64,000 bases of DNA. It comes from Pseudanabaena sp. M53BS1SP1A06MG. GTDB taxonomy: Bacteria > Cyanobacteriota > Cyanobacteriia > Pseudanabaenales > Pseudanabaenaceae. Below the pieces are notes generated by a model that was not told the origin of the DNA, made no database searches, and was given only the letters and a program-made list of their open reading frames with translations. The translations under genes were made by a program, and so were the position numbers. The DNA is taken from contig JADBWH010000048.1 of assembly GCA_020404105.1 (NCBI GenBank), forward strand, positions 46,898 to 110,897, given 5' to 3'. Each line of letters starts with the position of its first letter. The stretch's first letter is position 1. This document shows positions 1-8,506 of the stretch, one piece after another.

Positions 1-2
1 AA

Positions 3-497
3 GACAATCAAGGTGTCAGTTGGTCAAATGGAATAGGATGGCATAGCAAAGACTATTTACATCAACGTCCAGAATTTCAAGATATTGCCCAAATCATTGT
101 AACTAACGCTCTAGAGTCTGGAGAAGAAATTGGCTTTGACCTGAAAAGGTTCACAATGATACTTGGGAATTGTTGGGCAGTTGTAAATCCAAAGTTTGCC
201 TTCAATTTTATCCATAATCATCCAAACTCAGTACTTAGTGGAGTCTATTATGTGAAAGCTGCTGAAAACTGCGGTGGTATTTTCTTTAAAGATTCTCGTG
301 ATGTTGCTCATATGTTTATGCCTTCGCTTGCCGAACTGACTCCTTGGACGCTCCAAAAGATTACCTATAAATCAACAGAAGGCAAAATGATAATTTTCCC
401 AAGCTGGTTAAATCATGGTGTGGAACCAAATCTCAGCGATGAAGAGCGTGTTTGCATTAGCTTTAATATCAGTATGACTTATTTAACATTTGTATAA
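3..497 (+). CDS. Putative 2OG-Fe(II) oxygenase, 5'-truncated by the window
   Basis: The frame is open from base 3, so the gene begins outside the window; the first internal ATG (156) is not its start. The fragment matches the TIGR02466-type family of putative 2-oxoglutarate/Fe(II) oxygenases. It has a GWHS motif near the start, HNHP followed by LSGVYYVK, a GGIFFKD strand, and near the end FPSWLNHGVEPN then RVCISFN. The two histidine segments are the likely iron ligands of a cupin-like fold, and the arginine after the second would bind 2-oxoglutarate. The substrate is unknown. The gene ends about 60 bases before the two-component system and need not be related to it. The family call rests on motif recognition only. 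Confidence 0.72.
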   Translation, partial: DNQGVSWSNGIGWHSKDYLHQRPEFQDIAQIIVTNALESGEEIGFDLKRFTMILGNCWAVVNPKFAFNFIHNHPNSVLSGVYYVKAAENCGGIFFKDSRDVAHMFMPSLAELTPWTLQKITYKSTEGKMIIFPSWLNHGVEPNLSDEERVCISFNISMTYLTFV

Positions 498-509
498 AAT
501 TAGAGTTGT

Positions 510-540
510 AGGATGGTCAGAACGAAGCACCGCTCATCCT
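510..540. repeat. Degenerate palindromic hairpin
   Basis: AGGATG and CATCCT arms enclose a GC-rich loop containing GAAGC. This looks like a decayed copy of the perfect AGGATGGGCGGCGC hairpin near 40.25 kb and lies between the oxygenase stop and the response-regulator start. It could act as a weak terminator. Confidence 0.3.
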
Positions 541-556
541 CAAGATTGAAAATCAT

Positions 557-1246
557 ATGAGAATTTTGCTAGTTGAAGATGAAGAAGATCTTGGTAAGGC
601 TTTACAACGGAGCCTGAAGCAAGAAAAATATATTGTTGACTGGGTGCAAGACGGTGCGGAAGCATGGAGATATCTTACGAGTCCTGAAGTAAATTATGTG
701 CTGGTAATTGTCGATTGGATGTTGCCAAGTTTATCAGGACTGGAAATATGTAAACGTTTGCGATCGCAGGGTAATTCGCTGCCAGTGTTAATGTTGACCG
801 CGAAAGATCAGCTTGAAGATCGGGTGATGGGTTTGGATTCAGGGGCGGATGATTATCTCGTTAAGCCGTTTGGGATGGTTGAACTGATGGCTCGGCTGAG
901 AGCGTTGCTACGGAGGCCGACTCAAGTTCAGTCACAAATCTTACAGGTGGGGAATTTGATTCTTGATTATGGGAAGTCAACAATTGCGATCGCTAATCAA
1001 AGTGAGATTGCTGAAGGTCTCATGCTGACAACTAAAGAATTTCAATTATTGGAGTACTTTATGCAACATCCTAATCAGATTCTTACTCGCGACCAGATTA
1101 TGAATCGGCTATGGGAATTTCAATCCGAACCTGCTAGTAATGTTGTAGCAGCACAGATTCGTCTGTTAAGAAAGAAATTAGCAGAATATAGTTGTGATAT
1201 CGGGATTGAGACAATCTATGGTTGGGGATATCGCTTGAATTCATGA
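557..1246 (+). CDS. OmpR-type response regulator, CopR/RppA-like
   Basis: A 229-residue DNA-binding response regulator. The receiver domain (about 1-115) has the acidic pocket near residue 8, phospho-acceptor Asp53 in IVDWMLP, Thr81 in MLTAKD and Lys103 in LVKPF. A winged-helix trans_reg_C domain fills about 125-229 (TTKEFQLLEYF, ending YGWGYRLNS). The stop overlaps the kinase start as ATGA, so the two are translationally coupled. The adjacent metal-efflux genes and repeated TTTCAT-N5-TTTCAT boxes suggest a copper regulator like Synechocystis CopR. A nickel or manganese sensor of the same subfamily is possible. The metal cannot be read from the sequence. Confidence 0.88.
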   Translation: MRILLVEDEEDLGKALQRSLKQEKYIVDWVQDGAEAWRYLTSPEVNYVLVIVDWMLPSLSGLEICKRLRSQGNSLPVLMLTAKDQLEDRVMGLDSGADDYLVKPFGMVELMARLRALLRRPTQVQSQILQVGNLILDYGKSTIAIANQSEIAEGLMLTTKEFQLLEYFMQHPNQILTRDQIMNRLWEFQSEPASNVVAAQIRLLRKKLAEYSCDIGIETIYGWGYRLNS

Positions 1247-2580
1247 ATCATAATAAAATCTTTTTTGGAGCGCGTTTACATCTTGCGGGCTGGTATGCAG
1301 GAGTGATGGGAATCATTTTGACTCTATCAGGAGTCGGTATTTATCAGGTGATGGCTCATGCTCATTGGCAAGCAGTTGATCGCGAGTTAGAGTCCGTAGC
1401 TGGAACATTGCATGATAGTTTAGAGCCTCTGCTAATAGAAAGCGATCGTATCGATCCGAGCGTACAACAAACTCTTCCTAATCTTTGCGTCATCGGCGAG
1501 AAATGTGAGCAAGAATCATCCACAAGACATATTCTGGGCGCAATCCAACAAGAAAGTTTCTACGCATTATTTCTGACTCGGTCTGGAAACTTGATCGCCA
1601 CAGTCGGGAAACTCCCAATAGGAATCGTCCCTAAAACTGGACAAGATGCTTGGCAAACAATTGAGGATCGAGAGGGAAATCGCTATCACCAAATCTCACT
1701 TTTACTTAAAAACAATCGTGGGAAATCATGGGGATATCTGCAAGTAGGGCGATCTCTGGCTGACTATGACCATCATCTCGAACAATCAAAACTGATATTG
1801 ATCGTGAGTTTACCGATCGCTTTTCTGATTGTGAGCATAGCAAGTTGGTATTTAGCAGGTATAGCGATGAAACCAGTTTATTTCTCTTATCGTCAAATCC
1901 AGCAATTTACGGCTGATGCTGCCCATGAACTGCGTACTCCGCTTGCAGCAATTCGAGCTACAGTTGAATCTACTCTTAGTAGTGATGCGATTTCAGAACT
2001 AGAGTCAAGAGATATTTTACAAACAATCAATCGCCAAACGGTGCGCCTTTCAGAACTGGTGCAAGATTTACTTCTGCTTTCGAGGATGGATTTACAACTA
2101 ATTGCTTTACAAAAGCAGGTTTGCTGTTTGAATGAAATTGTCAGTGATTTAGTTGAAGAAGTTTCGGCGCTTGCCATTCAGTCGGATATTGATCTAAAGC
2201 TGAAAATTGCTAATGAATCTGCAATTTATGTCAATGGTAACGAAGATCAACTCTATCGACTAATTCTCAATATTCTGATCAATGCGATTCATTACACGCC
2301 TGAGCATGGCAAAGTTGAAGTATCACTTGAGCAAATCGAACACCATGCGATCATCCAAATTCAGGATAATGGAATTGGTATAAGTTCTAGCGATTTACCC
2401 AACATTTTTGATCGCTTCTATCGAGTAAGTCACGATCGCTCTCGTAAAAAAGGTGGATCGGGGTTAGGGCTAGCAATTGCAATGGCGATCGCCATTGCTC
2501 ATGGGGCTAGTATTCAAGTCAAAAGTGAGCTTGGAGAAGGTAGTACATTCACAATCAAGATTCCTTCTATTTTTTGTTAG
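1243..2580 (+). CDS. Sensor histidine kinase, CopS/RppB-like
   Basis: Inner-membrane kinase of 445 residues. The open frame extends to 1222, but the ATG at 1243 is preferred because it forms an ATGA overlap with the regulator stop. TM1 (about 8-30) and TM2 (about 183-205) flank a periplasmic sensing domain of about 150 residues. HisKA follows with the H-box AAHELRTPLA, then HATPase_c with NILINAIHYTP (N), DNGIGI (G1), FDRFYR (F) and GSGLGLAIA (G2). All catalytic boxes are intact. It should phosphorylate the regulator just upstream. Metal specificity is inferred from the neighbouring copper genes. Confidence 0.88.
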   Translation: MNHNKIFFGARLHLAGWYAGVMGIILTLSGVGIYQVMAHAHWQAVDRELESVAGTLHDSLEPLLIESDRIDPSVQQTLPNLCVIGEKCEQESSTRHILGAIQQESFYALFLTRSGNLIATVGKLPIGIVPKTGQDAWQTIEDREGNRYHQISLLLKNNRGKSWGYLQVGRSLADYDHHLEQSKLILIVSLPIAFLIVSIASWYLAGIAMKPVYFSYRQIQQFTADAAHELRTPLAAIRATVESTLSSDAISELESRDILQTINRQTVRLSELVQDLLLLSRMDLQLIALQKQVCCLNEIVSDLVEEVSALAIQSDIDLKLKIANESAIYVNGNEDQLYRLILNILINAIHYTPEHGKVEVSLEQIEHHAIIQIQDNGIGISSSDLPNIFDRFYRVSHDRSRKKGGSGLGLAIAMAIAIAHGASIQVKSELGEGSTFTIKIPSIFC

Positions 2581-2584
2581 GACA

Positions 2585-2601
2585 TTTCATCATCATTTCA
2601 T
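2585..2601 (+). promoter_or_regulatory. CopR-type direct repeat TTTCAT-N5-TTTCAT
   Basis: TTTCATCATCATTTCAT lies 58 bases before the DUF2808 start. It is one of seven copies in the island and matches the direct-repeat operator I recall for Synechocystis CopR. Confidence 0.6.
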
Positions 2602-2659
2602 AACAATCCGTCATAGTTGAAATGTAAGCATTTAAACATTCAAGTTAATAGAGTCAATC

Positions 2660-3142
2660 ATGAAAAAATTAATGTTTCTCGGCACAGTATTAGCAGCAAC
2701 ATTTGCATCTGTGTCCGCTACTTTTGCTACTCCTAGACTACCTAATCTACCCGCACCTCACATTGATGCAACTGAGGCAATACCAAATAACAAAGGTGCA
2801 TCAAGTTCTACCTATTTCTTCCAAGTTCATGTCCAAGGACATACTCTTTCGAGTGTGACCATTGATTTACCTGAAGAGATTAAGGTCGGTGGGACTATTA
2901 GTGTAGTCGATCAACTCAATCGTTCTGTAGGAGCAACCGTTACGCCACAGGGTAACAAATCTGTAGTCTCTTTTGCTCAACCAGTTGCCACTGGTACAAC
3001 TCTAAACTTCTATATGCGTGACATTTCAATTGCTTGGAACAAAAAAGACTTGATCCATCTAATTCCTGTTTCTGCAAAATTCGCAAATTTAGATGCAGAT
3101 ATTCCACTTGGACTTGTTCGCATTCAAACCTACGGTAAGTAA
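2660..3142 (+). CDS. DUF2808 secreted protein
   Basis: A 160-residue protein with a Sec signal peptide (MKKLMFLGTVLAATFASVSATFA). The remainder is a beta-rich DUF2808 domain, a cyanobacterial family of unknown function (FFQVHVQGHTLSSVTIDLPE, later IPLGLVRIQTYG). It is probably periplasmic. It starts just after a TTTCAT-N5-TTTCAT box and is followed by a strong hairpin, so it is likely a monocistronic copper-responsive gene. No metal-binding Cys, Met or His cluster is evident, so a direct metal-binding role is not supported. Confidence 0.8.
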   Translation: MKKLMFLGTVLAATFASVSATFATPRLPNLPAPHIDATEAIPNNKGASSSTYFFQVHVQGHTLSSVTIDLPEEIKVGGTISVVDQLNRSVGATVTPQGNKSVVSFAQPVATGTTLNFYMRDISIAWNKKDLIHLIPVSAKFANLDADIPLGLVRIQTYGK

Positions 3143-3166
3143 AAGATTATTCACACCAGCTTGTGA

Positions 3167-3203
3167 GATAAGGCGACAAAAGCAAAGCTTTTGCCGCCTT
3201 ATC
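3167..3203 (+). terminator. 17-bp stem hairpin after the DUF2808 gene
   Basis: GATAAGGCGACAAAAGC, an AAA loop and the complementary arm form a 17-bp stem with one mismatch, followed by only a short T run. It could be a factor-independent terminator or a mobile palindromic repeat (see the similar hairpins at 6888, 26231 and 40253). Confidence 0.5.
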
Positions 3204-3227
3204 TTTGACAAAATTGAAATATTAAGA

Positions 3228-3244
3228 TTTCATTCCTATTTCAT
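3228..3244 (+). promoter_or_regulatory. CopR-type direct repeat TTTCAT-N5-TTTCAT
   Basis: TTTCATTCCTATTTCAT lies 68 bases before the RND adaptor start. The arms are perfect and the spacing equals that of the copy at 2585. Confidence 0.6.
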
Positions 3245-3312
3245 TTTGTTGTGAGATGCTTGATATAACAGCAATTGCAATAAATTTTGAGTATAAAAGC
3301 TAGATTAAGCAA

Positions 3313-4869
3313 ATGAGAATCTCCCAAAAATTTCGCGCTCCTATTGTTAAAGTACTTCTTAGTGTGATTTTGCTATCTAATCCTGCGATCGTACTAGCTC
3401 ATGCGGGACATGGAGATGAATTTAAGGGAAATAACACAACTCAGATTACAGGAATCACTGTAGAGGATGAAGTTGCTAAATCTCTGGGAATTAAGGTAGA
3501 AACTGTAAAGCAACAGCCCCTAAAATTTGGTATTCAAACCACAGGACAGATCGAGACTTTACCAAACCAACAAGTAAAAGTGACCACTCCGATCAAAGGA
3601 ACAATTGTCAATTTGCTAGTAGAGCCGGGGGCTTTAGTTCAAGCAGGTCAAGCTGTTGCGATTCTATCTAGCCCAGAACTAGCAGATTTACGAGTTAGTG
3701 CGCTGGAGAAAAAAGCAGATGCAAGTGGAAATGTTCTAACTTCTGAATCAAATTTACGTTTAGCTAGACAAAATCTCGAACGTCAGAAGCTACTTGTTGA
3801 ATCAGATATCCGTCAGGCTCAGACTGAATTAAATCTAGACAAAGAGCGTTATGAGCGCGATAAGGAATTATTAGAGAAAGGTGCGATCGCCAGACGACAA
3901 TTACAAGAATCGGAAGCAAAATTTGCTGCTGCAAGAGCCTCTCTAGCCAAGGCAGAAAGTCGCTTACCTTTGCTAGAAGCGCAAGCACAACTAGAAAGAG
4001 CAGAAGCTGATGTACAAGTATCTTCGATTAGAGTAGATCTCAGTACAGCAGCTTACTCAGCTCGATTAAATCAGCTAGAGGCAAGCGCAAACTCTAATGG
4101 CACGATTACGATCGCTGCACCAATTGATGGAGTTGTCAGCGATCGCGAAGCGACAATTGGCGAGTCAGTTGATGCAGCAGGAAAGCCTTTAATGACTATC
4201 GTCAATGATGAAAGAGTTCTCGCCACTGCGAATATTTACGAAAAAGATATAAGTAAAATCCGTATTGGTCAACCCGTACAGGTGAAAATTGCAGGACAGC
4301 CCTCGACTACAGTTTTTCAAGGCAAGGTGACAGTGATTGGTACTACCGTAGAAGGACAAAGCCGTATTGTTCCAGTGAAAGCTGAGATTGGCAATGTGAA
4401 GGGACAGTTAAAGGCAGGGATGTTTACCAATATCGAAATCCTCACAGATAGTGTTTCTGTAGCAACCTTAGCGATTCCTGCTGCGTCAGTAGTAGAAGCA
4501 AATGGCAAGCAGTTAGTATTTGTGCAAAATGGTAAGTCTTATCAGCCCGTTGATGTGACTTTGGGAAGGACTTCGGGGGAGTTAGTGGAAGTTAAAAGTG
4601 GATTGTTTGAAGGCGATCGCATTGTTACTCAACGCGCTGGTCAACTATATGCTCAATCTCTGCGTGGTGACAGTAAACCTAAAGATGATCATAGCGAGGC
4701 TGTAAAAACCGAAGTATCTAACCAAAATAACTGGTGGCTAATACTTCTGGCAGGAGGTGTTGGCGGCGGCGCGATTGTGGCAATCTCATTTTGGCTAGGA
4801 AGGCGATCGGGCACAAAAATGGTGATTTTGCGTGAGCCTTTAAGTACATCCGATCACATTGATAGATAA
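3313..4869 (+). CDS. RND efflux periplasmic adaptor, CusB/CzcB/CopB-like
   Basis: A 518-residue membrane-fusion protein. The N-terminus is a signal peptide followed by a His-containing AHAGHGDE segment. Lipoyl-like halves (VTTPIKGTIVNLLVEPGALVQ and TIAAPIDGVVSDREATIGE) flank a long alpha-helical hairpin at about 130-270 rich in Leu, Glu, Lys and Ala. Beta-barrel and membrane-proximal domains follow. The C-terminus adds a TM helix (about 475-495), unusual for classical adaptors but seen in cyanobacterial ones. It should link the RND pump at 14923 to the TolC-like channel at 23332. All three have the same type of promoter box, although other genes now separate them. Confidence 0.85.
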   Translation: MRISQKFRAPIVKVLLSVILLSNPAIVLAHAGHGDEFKGNNTTQITGITVEDEVAKSLGIKVETVKQQPLKFGIQTTGQIETLPNQQVKVTTPIKGTIVNLLVEPGALVQAGQAVAILSSPELADLRVSALEKKADASGNVLTSESNLRLARQNLERQKLLVESDIRQAQTELNLDKERYERDKELLEKGAIARRQLQESEAKFAAARASLAKAESRLPLLEAQAQLERAEADVQVSSIRVDLSTAAYSARLNQLEASANSNGTITIAAPIDGVVSDREATIGESVDAAGKPLMTIVNDERVLATANIYEKDISKIRIGQPVQVKIAGQPSTTVFQGKVTVIGTTVEGQSRIVPVKAEIGNVKGQLKAGMFTNIEILTDSVSVATLAIPAASVVEANGKQLVFVQNGKSYQPVDVTLGRTSGELVEVKSGLFEGDRIVTQRAGQLYAQSLRGDSKPKDDHSEAVKTEVSNQNNWWLILLAGGVGGGAIVAISFWLGRRSGTKMVILREPLSTSDHIDR

Positions 4870-4989
4870 GCTCCTGTTGTTAAATATTGAGTTAGAGATT
4901 TGATTATGAGTTTAGTTATTGCTTTTTGACTCAAACAAGCTTGAATAATCACGAAGCTCTAACGAATAAGTGTTGAATCTAATCAAGTT

Positions 4990-6300
4990 TTAAGATATCC
5001 ACGTCAAAAATGTTTGGAGCAATAGCCAAATATTAAGCCCAATGATGATAGCGGAAACCAGCCATGCTAAACCTTTTAACCATTTAGGATTAGCAAATTC
5101 ACCCATTAAGGAGTGATCGCTAGTAAACATTACCAAAGGAATCACTGCAAAGGGCAGTTGCAAACTTAAAGTTACTTGACTGAGAACAATCAGGCTACTG
5201 GTGCTACGCTCACCAAAAAATATAATTGCAATTAGGGCAGGAATCACTGCTAGAAGTCTTGTTGCCAATCGGCGTAACCAAGGAGGCAAATGCAAATCCA
5301 AGAAACCTTCCATAACAATCTGTCCTGCTAAGGTAGCGGTCAAAGTAGAACTTTGCCCAGAGGCAAGCAGAGCTAAACCAAAAATAGCACTAGCAGCACT
5401 GACACCTAGTAGCGGTGAGAGCAATTGGTAAGCTTCTTGAATTTCAGCAACTTTCTGATAGCCTGAAAAATGGAATGTGGCAGCAGCGACGATTAAAATT
5501 GCGGAGTTGATAAACAAAGCAAAAGAGAGAGCCACAGTGGAATCAATCGTGCCAAATTTGATTGCTTCCCATTTCTTTTTAGGAGTTTCTTCCCAAGCAC
5601 GGGTTTGCACAATTGCTGAATGCAGATAGAGGTTGTGTGGCATAACGGTTGCACCTAAAATGCCGATCGCAATGTAAAGCATTTCAGGATTCTGTAAAAT
5701 CTCTAATTTCGGTATATATCCCCATAGAATACCGCCTACATCTGGTTTGGCAAATAGAATCTCGGTGGCAAAGCAAACCCCAATTGTAGCTATCAGCATG
5801 ATTACTAAAGCTTCGACATAACGAAATCCTTTATGTTGCAGCATTAACAGAACGATTACATCTAAGGCGGTGATACATACTCCCCACACCAAAGGTAAAC
5901 CAAATAACAATTGAAGAGCGATCGCACTTCCTAGTAACTCTGCTAAATCACAGGCAGCGATCGCAATCTCACACAGTACCCATAGACAGAAATTAACTCT
6001 AGGACTAAAGCGATCTCGGCACAACTGTGCTAAATCTCGCCCAGTAGCTACACCCAAACGCACACATAAAGATTGCAACAAGATTGCCATTAAGTTTGAG
6101 ATCAAAATGACACTTAAGAGGGCATAGCCAAACTTAGAACCACCTGCAAGATCGGTTGCCCAATTGCCTGGGTCCATGTATCCCACTGAAACTAAATATC
6201 CTGGTCCTGCATAAGCAAGCATCTTGCGCCAGAAATTACCAGTCTTGGGAATAGCGATTGTACGGTGGACTTCAGACAAGCTAGGTTTGCGAATAGTCAT
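4990..6300 (-). CDS. mntH: Nramp-family Mn2+/Fe2+ transporter
   Basis: A 436-residue protein with about 11 membrane helices. The TM1 metal motif reads DPGNWATD and the TM6 motif MPHNLYLHSA, the canonical Asp/Asn and Met/His pairs of bacterial MntH for proton-coupled Mn(II)/Fe(II) uptake. GQSSTLTATLAGQIVMEG matches the conserved transport signature. ATG start. The divergent side carries a TTTCAT-N5-TTTCAT box in the opposite orientation, suggesting control by the same regulator as the copper genes. The role in a detoxification island may be to replenish Mn or Fe during copper stress, which is inference. Confidence 0.93.
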   Translation of the reverse strand: MTIRKPSLSEVHRTIAIPKTGNFWRKMLAYAGPGYLVSVGYMDPGNWATDLAGGSKFGYALLSVILISNLMAILLQSLCVRLGVATGRDLAQLCRDRFSPRVNFCLWVLCEIAIAACDLAELLGSAIALQLLFGLPLVWGVCITALDVIVLLMLQHKGFRYVEALVIMLIATIGVCFATEILFAKPDVGGILWGYIPKLEILQNPEMLYIAIGILGATVMPHNLYLHSAIVQTRAWEETPKKKWEAIKFGTIDSTVALSFALFINSAILIVAAATFHFSGYQKVAEIQEAYQLLSPLLGVSAASAIFGLALLASGQSSTLTATLAGQIVMEGFLDLHLPPWLRRLATRLLAVIPALIAIIFFGERSTSSLIVLSQVTLSLQLPFAVIPLVMFTSDHSLMGEFANPKWLKGLAWLVSAIIIGLNIWLLLQTFLTWIS

Positions 6301-6319
6301 AGAAATATTACTAAGATAT

Positions 6320-6336
6320 TTTCATAATCGTTTCAT
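6320..6336 (+). promoter_or_regulatory. CopR-type direct repeat upstream of mntH
   Basis: TTTCATAATCGTTTCAT lies 20 bases before the mntH start but reads on the plus strand, opposite to mntH. Perfect arms. The orientation could mean repression rather than activation. Confidence 0.45.
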
Positions 6337-6387
6337 AATCCCATGAATACATCCAGAGTTGCTATAGATAAATTTACTATTGCGCCA

Positions 6388-6717
6388 CTATTTTCTGGGT
6401 GCATACATGATTACCAAAACTCCCATGAGTGCAATCCAGCCGCCTAGCATATCAAACTTATCTGGCACAACTTTATCCACTTGCCATCCCCAAAGTAAGG
6501 ATAGAACGATGAATATACCTCCATAGGCAGCATAGACGCGCCCAAAGTTTGATGGTTGTAGAGTTGGGATTACACCATAAATGACTAGTAGCAAAATTCC
6601 CAATGCTCCAAACCAAATACTTCTGCCCTCCTTTAGCCACAGCCAAATTGAGTAGCCACCGCCAATTTCACATAGACCAGCGATCAAAAAATAGAATAGC
6701 GATTGTAAGAATGACAT
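6388..6717 (-). CDS. YnfA/UPF0060 small membrane protein
   Basis: A 109-residue protein with four hydrophobic helices. It matches the UPF0060/YnfA family, small SMR-like membrane proteins ([52 protein letters not shown]). Function in the family is not settled; drug or cation efflux has been suggested. ATG start. It lies upstream of mntH on the same strand, 87 bases away, so the two may be co-transcribed. Confidence 0.85.
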   Translation of the reverse strand: MSFLQSLFYFLIAGLCEIGGGYSIWLWLKEGRSIWFGALGILLLVIYGVIPTLQPSNFGRVYAAYGGIFIVLSLLWGWQVDKVVPDKFDMLGGWIALMGVLVIMYAPRK

Positions 6718-6771
6718 TAAAACTATCCAAAAACCTTCCTAATCTTTGATGCAATTAGATGATCAAACCTA

Positions 6772-6882
6772 TTAATGGCTATGTAGGTGATGAATATCAT
6801 TGTAGTGAGCATGACGATGTTTGGTTGGTGAATGCTCATGCGTATGTGGTTCGGTTAGTAATACACCTTTAAAGTTCTGCAA
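6772..6882 (-). pseudogene. His-rich C-terminal fragment of a metal-related gene
   Basis: The frame from a TTG at 6882 to TAA encodes 36 residues with 10 histidines, ending HTHEHSPTKHRHAHY and HHLHSH. No ATG or good ribosome site is present. A perfect 20-bp-stem hairpin starts six bases beyond the TTG, so the 5' part of the gene was probably lost when the hairpin arrived. The tail suggests a metal-binding protein or a transporter C-terminus. It may be untranslated or a small His-rich peptide. I do not recognise the parent family with confidence. Confidence 0.4.
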
Positions 6883-6887
6883 TTTAA

Positions 6888-6933
6888 TAAGGAACAGATG
6901 TTTGAAGGTGCGGCTTCAAACATCTGTTCCTTA
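6888..6933. repeat. Perfect 20-bp stem palindrome
   Basis: TAAGGAACAGATGTTTGAAG and its exact complement are separated by GTGCGG. It lies downstream of the CbtB operon. Its sequence differs from the other large hairpins, but the design (long perfect stem, tiny GC loop, intergenic) is the same. It may also terminate the minus-strand transcript. Confidence 0.65.
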
Positions 6934-6949
6934 TTTTACGGCGAAGCCG

Positions 6950-8146
6950 TTAGAATGATGATGTGGATCTTTGCTGCAAACGGCGGCGCTGTAACCACAA
7001 TCCTGTAATTAGCCCAAATACCAAAACTGTGGTGAAGTAAAATAATCCAATAAATCTCACTGACATTGGAGGGGCAATACCTTCCACATCAATTTCTTGA
7101 GATGCCTTAAATGGTTGGAATTGTTGGCTGCTAATTGGACTAGGCGATACCTCAACTTCAACTCTATGTGGCGCACCATCAAAAAATTGCTCTTGCCATG
7201 TTAGCAATCCTAGAGAATTGGCAACACCTTGATATCCAAAAGCTACCCAGTTATTTTCTAGTTGAGTTGATTTAATCGCAACCATAACATCACTCACAGG
7301 CTGATTAGTCTTGATATCAGTGAGTTTTGCTTGAAAAGTTGCCATCTGTCCCACCGCAATAGATTTATCTCCAGTTAGTTCTAGTTTCAATCCTTGAGAC
7401 TCGACTAAACCATAATTATTAGTAGCAAGTGTCTCTGACTCCATTCCTGATTGAGCCTTAACTAATTCGGCACTGATGTTGAAGAATAATAAAGATGCGA
7501 TCGCTAAAACAGTCACGCCACTGAGAAGTAGTCGAACTGGACGCGGGGCAACCTCTCCAACTTTAATCTGTTGACTACCGCCAATAACCCAACCACCACC
7601 AAACCCGATCACTAACAATACTGCTAGAACAAAAGGAAAGTAAGTAAGCTTCAAGGGGTTTTCAGGAACGGTCAGATTTAGTGTCTGCTCAATTGGCACA
7701 AACGCATTAGCCACAGTCGGAGTCACATCAACTTTGATCTGATAGTTGCCACGAATTGGGAAAACCTGTTGCAACAAAAACTCACCTGTAGGAGCATCTC
7801 CAACAATGTCCAAGAGTTTTGTCCCCTCCACAATTGGAAAGTCTGTGGTAAACCAAGGTGTTGGTGCAGGAGCGAGGATTTGTAGATGAAACTCTGTATT
7901 CTGTAATGCTTTACCTGCGGCATCTCGCGCTTGTAACTTTAACTGGACAGGTGAATCATATTTTCCTGAGCCTAAGTATTTTGTGGCTTCCGCCTCTAGT
8001 GGAGTCACTTGCGCGATCGGCGGTGTGGTCACTAATTGCACAGAGGGTGAGGATGATTGAGAAACTCCAATGAATGCGGTACTTGTGATAATGATGAAGC
8101 AGGTGAAGCCCATCAAAAATGTTGATAACTTAAACTTTGATAACAC
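6950..8146 (-). CDS. Membrane-anchored beta-rich protein of the CbtB/B12 operon
   Basis: A 398-residue protein of unrecognised family. It starts at GTG, supported by AGGAG nine bases upstream. There is an N-terminal signal or TM helix, then an Ig-like/YtkA-FixH-like beta region (about 60-160), TM helices at about 168-190 and 204-222, a second beta region (about 240-350), and a C-terminal TM helix followed by RRRLQQR. It follows cbtB by 34 bases on the same strand, under the same cobalamin riboswitch, so a role in cobalt or B12-precursor handling is likely. The two extracytoplasmic domains could bind metal or a partner, but no Cys/His motif proves it. Confidence 0.6.
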   Translation of the reverse strand: MLSKFKLSTFLMGFTCFIIITSTAFIGVSQSSSPSVQLVTTPPIAQVTPLEAEATKYLGSGKYDSPVQLKLQARDAAGKALQNTEFHLQILAPAPTPWFTTDFPIVEGTKLLDIVGDAPTGEFLLQQVFPIRGNYQIKVDVTPTVANAFVPIEQTLNLTVPENPLKLTYFPFVLAVLLVIGFGGGWVIGGSQQIKVGEVAPRPVRLLLSGVTVLAIASLLFFNISAELVKAQSGMESETLATNNYGLVESQGLKLELTGDKSIAVGQMATFQAKLTDIKTNQPVSDVMVAIKSTQLENNWVAFGYQGVANSLGLLTWQEQFFDGAPHRVEVEVSPSPISSQQFQPFKASQEIDVEGIAPPMSVRFIGLFYFTTVLVFGLITGLWLQRRRLQQRSTSSF

Positions 8147-8180
8147 GATTAAAAACTCCTGTAAGTGCTGAACTCGAACA

Positions 8181-8369
8181 TTAATGACAACTCACTCCAA
8201 GTGTGTGATGTCGTAGTGAATGAACCGAGTCATGTACCGCAGGATATGTTGTAAAGTAAACCGACCAAATTATAAGCGCCCACAAGACTACATATAAAAC
8301 TGCTTGTACGTGCACTGACATAACGAACTGCTCAGTCCGCCACCATATTGTTTGAACGGAATTTTTCAT
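8181..8369 (-). CDS. cbtB: CbtB-type cobalt transporter subunit
   Basis: A 62-residue single-span membrane protein. One TM helix (about 20-40) is followed by TYPAVHDSVHSLRHHTLGVSCH, where the terminal His and Cys pattern (HD..H..RH....CH) is the CbtB signature proposed to bind Co(II). ATG start with GAGG seven bases upstream. The cobalamin riboswitch lies just upstream in the leader, which supports a cobalt-import role for B12 synthesis. The usual partner CbtA is not in this window, so the subunit may act with the 398-residue protein downstream or with a CbtA elsewhere. Confidence 0.85.
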   Translation of the reverse strand: MKNSVQTIWWRTEQFVMSVHVQAVLYVVLWALIIWSVYFTTYPAVHDSVHSLRHHTLGVSCH

Positions 8370-8401
8370 TTTGTACCTCGCAAATGAAATAAGAGTTTAA
8401 G

Positions 8402-8506
8402 ATGGCTCACTAGCGGGTATTCTGACTCAAAAAGCTGACTGCTTTTATTACAGTTGCGGGACAGCGTTGGATTTTCACCAAACTTTCCTCGTTTCTTCTA
8501 GTGACT
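8402..8506 (-). ncRNA. Cobalamin riboswitch
   Basis: Read on the minus strand, the leader contains the hallmarks of the B12 element in order: GGTGAAAATCC, CCCGCAACTG, then GTCAGAATACCCGC (B12 box). P1 is formed by CACTAG (plus-strand 8498-8503) and CTAGTG (8408-8413). It ends about 30 bases before the cbtB ATG and likely shuts off expression when adenosylcobalamin is abundant. A perfect 9-bp hairpin just upstream (8496-8520) reuses the P1 strand. Confidence 0.9.

Noticed and set aside
156..497. The internal ATG as start of the oxygenase.
   Set aside because: The frame and the family motif GWHS continue upstream to base 3, so the gene is truncated by the window.
1222..1242. The upstream start for the histidine kinase.
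   Set aside because: The ATGA overlap at 1243 is a better coupled start, and the seven extra residues lie within the regulator gene.
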